Of a stretch of DNA of 64,000 bases, positions 60,202-64,000 are shown piece after piece; the stretch's first letter is position 1, and each line of letters begins with the position of its first letter. The notes under the pieces are model-generated. The model searched no databases and was not told the DNA's origin. It was given only the letters and a program-made list of their open reading frames with translations. The stretch is from Scopulibacillus darangshiensis (GTDB lineage Bacteria; Bacillota; Bacilli; Bacillales; Sporolactobacillaceae). The stretch spans positions 1-64,000 of the forward strand of contig NZ_SLXK01000007.1 in the NCBI RefSeq assembly GCF_004341035.1, read 5' to 3'. A program made the position numbers and the translations under genes.

Positions 60202-61644
60202 ATGTCGATTAGAAAACGCCTGATGCTGTCTAATATCGCCATGATCGTGATCCCGGTCATTCTGTTTGTGATCGCGGCATTTCTTCTAGTTGTTATTTTC
60301 AAAGGTGACATACAGAATATCCGGGGACATTTTAACCGCGGTAATCAGACAACAACCCAGGAATCACGGATGTATATGGATATTGTAAAAGGAACCGCGC
60401 TCACGCCGGGGAAATTTAGGGATCAGCAATATCTTAAAACGTTAAATAAGAAACTGCAGAAAAAAGACATGGAACTTGTGGTAAGAAAAGCGGGAAAAGT
60501 GCTTTTCGTGGCGGACAACTTGGATGGTAATGTTACAAGCATGCTTCCGGCTTTTGGAGAAAATGAGGGGTATAAACCTGTAGTGTGGCTTGATAAACAA
60601 CAGCTGTCCATTTACCAGCATAATTTCTATTTTACAGATGGGTCAGAAGGGACGGCTTTTTTAATAAAAGACGCGGCGCCGTTTACTTCATTTGCAAGAA
60701 GCTTTTTTCCTCTGCTATTTGTCAGTTTGTTAATGATATTGGCATTAACAAACTTTTTGTTAACCTATTTTATGTCGCGAAGCATATTAAGACCGGTTAA
60801 GAGATTATCTGAAGCCGCTCATTATATTAGTGAAGGACATTTGGACTTCCATGTTGAAAAAACCTCAAATGACGAGCTCGGCAAGCTATGTGAAACTTTT
60901 GATGACATGCGTGAGCGATTGAAACGATCAACCGAACTTCGGCAGCAATATGAAACCGACAGAAAAGAATTAATCGCAAGCATTTCACATGATTTGAAAA
61001 CACCGATAACTTCCATTAAAGGATATGTCGAAGGGATTCAAGACGGTGTCGCTAATTCACCGGAAAAAGTTGAGAAATACCTCCATACTATTTTTGCAAA
61101 GGCGAACGACATGGACCATTTGATTGATGAATTATTCATTTATTCGAAACTTGATTTGAAAAATCTCCCCTTTCATTTTGAAAAGGTTGATGTCCTGGAA
61201 TACATGAAGGATTATACAGAAGAGCGCCAGTTTGAATGGGACAAAGAGGGCGGTTCGGTTACACTTAATGCAGCAAAAGGAGATTATCTTGCTATAGTGG
61301 ATCGGGAAAAATTGAAAAGAGTGCTTGATAATATCATTAATAATAGCATCAAATATATTGATAAAAAAGAAAAGCGAATAAAGATCAATTTAACAACTGC
61401 TGAAGATAAAGTCGGTGTGGAAATTCACGATAATGGTCCGGGTGTTACACACCAAGAGCTGCCCTACATTTTCGACCGATTTTACAGGACGGATCCATCG
61501 AGAAATTTAAGCGGCGGGGGCAGCGGCCTCGGACTTGCGATCGCTAAGCAGATTATCGAAGAACACGGCGGGGACATTTGGGCAGAGAGCCCTTCAAATC
61601 AGGGCCTAATAACCACTTTCACTTTGCCGAAAGCCGAAAAATAA
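60202..61644 (+). CDS. Sensor histidine kinase (PhoR/VicK type)
   Basis: A 480-residue membrane sensor kinase. Transmembrane helices at about 11-33 and 168-190 enclose an extracytoplasmic sensor of about 135 residues. HAMP spans 190-243, the phosphorylated His is His263 in SISHDLKTPI, and the ATPase boxes are IINNSIKYIDKK (N), IHDNGPGV (G1), FYRTDPSR (F) and GGSGLGLAIAKQII (G2). AAAAGGAG precedes the ATG. The kinase gene stands upstream of its regulator, the reverse of the most common order. The signal is unknown. Confidence 0.92.
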   Translation: MSIRKRLMLSNIAMIVIPVILFVIAAFLLVVIFKGDIQNIRGHFNRGNQTTTQESRMYMDIVKGTALTPGKFRDQQYLKTLNKKLQKKDMELVVRKAGKVLFVADNLDGNVTSMLPAFGENEGYKPVVWLDKQQLSIYQHNFYFTDGSEGTAFLIKDAAPFTSFARSFFPLLFVSLLMILALTNFLLTYFMSRSILRPVKRLSEAAHYISEGHLDFHVEKTSNDELGKLCETFDDMRERLKRSTELRQQYETDRKELIASISHDLKTPITSIKGYVEGIQDGVANSPEKVEKYLHTIFAKANDMDHLIDELFIYSKLDLKNLPFHFEKVDVLEYMKDYTEERQFEWDKEGGSVTLNAAKGDYLAIVDREKLKRVLDNIINNSIKYIDKKEKRIKINLTTAEDKVGVEIHDNGPGVTHQELPYIFDRFYRTDPSRNLSGGGSGLGLAIAKQIIEEHGGDIWAESPSNQGLITTFTLPKAEK

Positions 61645-61655
61645 GGGGTGGCGTA

Positions 61656-62342
61656 ATGCAAAGAATATTAATTGTTGAGGACGAACAAAGCATAGCCGAA
61701 TTAGAGCATGATTATCTTGAAATAAATGGATTCCATGTGGATATCGCCAATGACGGCAATAGTGCTTTGCAAAAAGTGATGGCCGAAGCGTTCGATCTTA
61801 TTTTATTGGATCTCATGCTGCCGGGAATAAGCGGGTTTGAACTTTGCAAACATATTAGAAAGGAACAAGATATTCCAATTTTAATGGTGACAGCCAAAGG
61901 AGAAGATATTGATAAAATTCGAGGACTTGGCCTTGGTGCAGATGACTATATTGTCAAACCATTCAGTCCGAATGAACTTGTAGCGAGGGTGAAAGCGCAC
62001 CTTTCACGCTATGATCGTCTAAAGGGCGGCGGAAGGCGTATGGATGATATTCGCATCCGCGGGTTGGTTATTAATAAAGAAGCCCGCCAAGTTTTCATTA
62101 ATAATGAAGAAGTGATGTTAACCGCGAAAGAGTTTGATTTATTGACTTTTTTAGCGTTGCATCCTAATCGGGTGTTCAGCAAAAACGACTTATTTGAACG
62201 GATATGGGGCATGGATTCAATGGGGGACATTGCCACTGTAACGGTGCATATTCGAAAAATCCGCGAAAAGGTTGAAATGGATCCAGCCAACCCGCAATAT
62301 GTAGAAACGCTTTGGGGAGCAGGCTACAGATTCAGGGGCTAA
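61656..62342 (+). CDS. OmpR/PhoB-family response regulator
   Basis: A 228-residue regulator. The receiver has acidic residues EDE near position 9, phospho-Asp52 in LILLDLMLPG and the Lys in YIVKPF. The winged-helix domain covers about 128-226 (LTAKEFDLLTFLALHPNRVF, TVTVHIRKIREK, WGAGYRF). ATG 61656 is 11 bp after the kinase stop with AAGGGGTGG before it; the longer frame from 61578 overlaps the kinase. It forms a pair with the kinase. Adjacent amidase and SHOCT genes are possible targets. Confidence 0.93.
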   Translation: MQRILIVEDEQSIAELEHDYLEINGFHVDIANDGNSALQKVMAEAFDLILLDLMLPGISGFELCKHIRKEQDIPILMVTAKGEDIDKIRGLGLGADDYIVKPFSPNELVARVKAHLSRYDRLKGGGRRMDDIRIRGLVINKEARQVFINNEEVMLTAKEFDLLTFLALHPNRVFSKNDLFERIWGMDSMGDIATVTVHIRKIREKVEMDPANPQYVETLWGAGYRFRG

Positions 62343-62350
62343 AGTTAAAG

Positions 62351-62389
62351 AGTCAGACCTTGTGAACGTTCACAGGGTCTGACTTATTT
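62351..62389 (+). terminator. Terminator of the two-component operon
   Basis: AGTCAGACC...TGTGAA pairs with TTCACA...GGTCTGACT with one bulge and is followed by TATTTT. Confidence 0.75.
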
Positions 62390-62398
62390 TCGGTTAAC

Positions 62399-62488
62399 CA
62401 GAAAGTATAACTTTCTGACGCACCTAAGTGCACTGGCTAAAGACGTAACATCCTGTTACAACGCCAGTACTAGCACGTCCTGTGCGTC
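62399..62488. repeat. Nested-hairpin element, possible structured RNA or dispersed repeat
   Basis: CAGAAAG/CTTTCTG (62399-62417) is followed by four nested perfect pairs: GACGCAC (62417) with GTGCGTC (62482-62488), GTGC (62428) with GCAC (62473), ACTGGC (62432) with GCCAGT (62463-62468), and GTAACA (62445) with TGTTAC (62454-62459). They stack into one long arm of about 72 bases. No coding content. It resembles REP-like repeats of Bacillales from memory. Confidence 0.6.
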
Positions 62489-62612
62489 GCAACTACGCCT
62501 CTGTCTTTTAATAAAGATTTAAGATTTGGTTTATGAGGGGTTTAGAAATGGTGGTTAGACTTAAGTTTGTAAGGGGAAGTTGACATCAATCAAAAACAAG
62601 GAGTGGATAATA

Positions 62613-62831
62613 ATGTATTGGGGACATCCTTTTTTTCCTCCCATCGGATTCTTCTTTATCATCTTGTTCATCGGTCTGGTGATTTCTAATATTATGCTGT
62701 GGCGCAGGCGGGGAAGGGCTTGCCGTCGCTACAACGGAAACACTGCGGAGTTTATGTTGAAAAAACGCTTGGTCAATGGCGAAATAGATGAAGAAGAATA
62801 TCTCAGATTAAAAAATGTATTGGAACAATAA
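62613..62831 (+). CDS. Small membrane protein with SHOCT domain
   Basis: A 72-residue protein from ATG 62613 behind AAGGAG. One N-terminal transmembrane helix (PPIGFFFIILFIGLVISNIM) and a basic patch are followed by AEFMLKKRLVNGEIDEEEYL, the SHOCT motif (L..R...GEI..EEY...K..L). SHOCT domains are short C-terminal modules thought to aid oligomerisation; the role here is unknown. It lies right after the two-component system and is ended by a hairpin. Confidence 0.8.
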   Translation: MYWGHPFFPPIGFFFIILFIGLVISNIMLWRRRGRACRRYNGNTAEFMLKKRLVNGEIDEEEYLRLKNVLEQ

Positions 62832-62839
62832 ATCAGCCT

Positions 62840-62875
62840 GCCCCGCTAGAGCATTGCACTCCGGCGGGGCTTTTC
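62840..62875 (+). terminator. Terminator of the SHOCT gene
   Basis: GCCCCGC and GCGGGGC form a perfect 7-bp stem with a 17-base loop, followed by TTTT. Confidence 0.75.
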
Positions 62876-62968
62876 CTGTCTAATCCCTGCCCGCCAGTTC
62901 ATATTGAGTTCATAATCCTTTTATATAATGCTACAAGATTAGAACAAATAATGAAGGGTTAGATAAAT

Positions 62969-64000
62969 ATGGAGAACACGATGAAAAGCGATATCACGCC
63001 TGTCGAAAATAAGAGTCATAAAATCCTTGTTATGATGGGTTTGATTATCGGATTGATTTTTTCCGAATTGGATGAGACTGTTGTCAATACCGCAATGCCA
63101 ACAATTATCAAGGATCTTGGCGGTTTATCGCTGTATGGATGGGTCGCTGGGGTATATATGTTAACATTGTCAGCCTTTATGCCCATTTTAGGGAAGCTGG
63201 CGGATTTGTTTGGCAGAAAAAAGATTTATTTAATATGTATGACCTTTTTCATTGGCGGATCAGTTGTATGCGGCCTATCCCACTCGATGACATTATTGCT
63301 GATCGGCCGCGGTATCCAAGGGATCGGCGCCGGCGGATTAATGCCGCTCGCTATGACGATTTCAAGTGATCTCTTTCCCGTGGAACAGCGGGCGAAGGTG
63401 CAAGGATTTATGGGTCCGATTATGTTTATACCGATGTTATTAGGCCCATTAATGGGCGGTTTCTTTGTTGACCAAGTAAGCTGGCACTGGATCTTCTTTG
63501 TCAATATTCCTGTTGGCCTGGTAGCTGCGCTCCTTTTAGCAAAGGGATTGCGCGAATCAAAGCAAACCAAGGAAGTAACCATCGACTGGGCAGGGGGATT
63601 TCTATTGATCTCAGCCATTGTCTCCTTGTTAATTACACCTGTACTTGTACAGAATGAGGGCTATGCTTGGACATCTCCATTAATACTTGGACTGCTGATT
63701 TTAGGAGTCATTTTAATTGGCTTCTTTATATGGGTAGAATCCAAAGTGAAGGAACCAATTGTTCCGCTGCATTTATTTAAGAACCGAAATATTTTAGTTT
63801 TATCATTACTTGTATTTACGGTAGGGCTGGGGCTTATGGGGTCGTTCTCATCCTTTCCTTATTTTGCTCAAAATGTGTTGGGCTTAACGCCAACAGAGGC
63901 GGGGTATTTAACGCTGCCTATGATGGTCGGCGCTGTCGGTTCAGCCATGATATGCGGTTTCTTATTGACAAAAGTGAGGTATCGCGAGCTATTTGGCATC
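62969..64000 (+). CDS. DHA2-family MFS multidrug transporter, cut by the window end
   Basis: The frame is open from ATG 62969 (or ATG 62981 behind GGAG) to the last base: at least 344 residues of a protein expected to have 480-520. LIIGLIFSELDETVVNTAMP is helix 1 with motif D, GKLADLFGRKKIYL is motif A, IGRGIQGIGAGGLMPLAMTI is motif B, and LGPLMGGFFVDQVSWHWIFF is motif C of 14-helix drug antiporters (EmrB/QacA/Mdr group). It is likely a drug or lipid-linked exporter. No regulator gene is seen next to it inside the window. Confidence 0.9.
   Translation, partial: MENTMKSDITPVENKSHKILVMMGLIIGLIFSELDETVVNTAMPTIIKDLGGLSLYGWVAGVYMLTLSAFMPILGKLADLFGRKKIYLICMTFFIGGSVVCGLSHSMTLLLIGRGIQGIGAGGLMPLAMTISSDLFPVEQRAKVQGFMGPIMFIPMLLGPLMGGFFVDQVSWHWIFFVNIPVGLVAALLLAKGLRESKQTKEVTIDWAGGFLLISAIVSLLITPVLVQNEGYAWTSPLILGLLILGVILIGFFIWVESKVKEPIVPLHLFKNRNILVLSLLVFTVGLGLMGSFSSFPYFAQNVLGLTPTEAGYLTLPMMVGAVGSAMICGFLLTKVRYRELFGI

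Overview
The window looks like chromosomal DNA of a moderately low-GC, spore-former-type Bacillales bacterium (Bacillaceae or Sporolactobacillaceae grade). The grounds are strong AGGAGG-type ribosome sites with frequent TTG and GTG starts, hairpin-plus-T terminators, and Bacillus-type families (Amj, Mta-like MerR, YitT, LmrB-like MFS, Vga-like ABC-F, GntP). I see no rRNA, tRNA or CRISPR array and no complete IS element or prophage. Decayed genes are unusually frequent.

Layout. 0-10.5 kb holds small housekeeping and accessory genes: a truncated ECF sigma factor, GNAT, DinB-fold proteins, an orphan holin, amj, LysR-aspA, a lipoprotein, Nudix and a metallophosphatase. 10.5-12.1 kb is a repeat zone: a roughly 330-bp inverted-repeat element, then five 52-bp tandem repeats running into a broken cytochrome P450. 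12.2-17.1 kb has an orphan FabF, DinB, a membrane beta-propeller protein, a TipA-type MerR regulator and an IS110 remnant. 18.1-30.3 kb is the most interesting part. A Crp/Fnr-type regulator sits beside a glutaredoxin-like gene. Two further transcription units follow: TVP38, a pyridine nucleotide-disulphide oxidoreductase, a GrdB-like/GT2 fusion, a DUF2064 transferase and an MtnK-like kinase; then a YnjBCD-type ABC importer with a nucleoside hydrolase. The regulator's own promoter and the promoters of all these units carry the same 14-bp palindrome, GTAAG-N4-CTTAC, about 40-42 bp before the predicted transcription start. I infer one regulon, possibly importing a 5-modified nucleoside and turning its sugar into a glycoconjugate.

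32.2-38.6 kb is an AT-rich island: a small secreted protein, an internal attenuator-like hairpin, an anchored accessory protein, four permease-like proteins in an A-B-A'-B' order, an ABC ATPase and a final anchored protein. It resembles a bacteriocin or peptide export and immunity locus. 39.0-44.0 kb carries drug resistance genes: a Vga-like ABC-F protein behind a clear transcription attenuator, an LmrB-like MFS pump and a convergent ABC exporter.

44.8-48 kb is an adenine uptake and deamination operon. 48-54.2 kb is a sugar-amino-acid (D-glucosaminate type) catabolic operon with a perfect 14-8-14 operator over its -35 box: deacetylase-like amidohydrolase, DgaE, DgaF, PfkB kinase, GntR, GntP permease. 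54.4-57.9 kb couples malic enzyme to pyruvate oxidase. The right end has a large secreted amidase, a two-component system, a nested-hairpin repeat, a SHOCT protein and the start of a DHA2-type MFS pump cut by the window edge.
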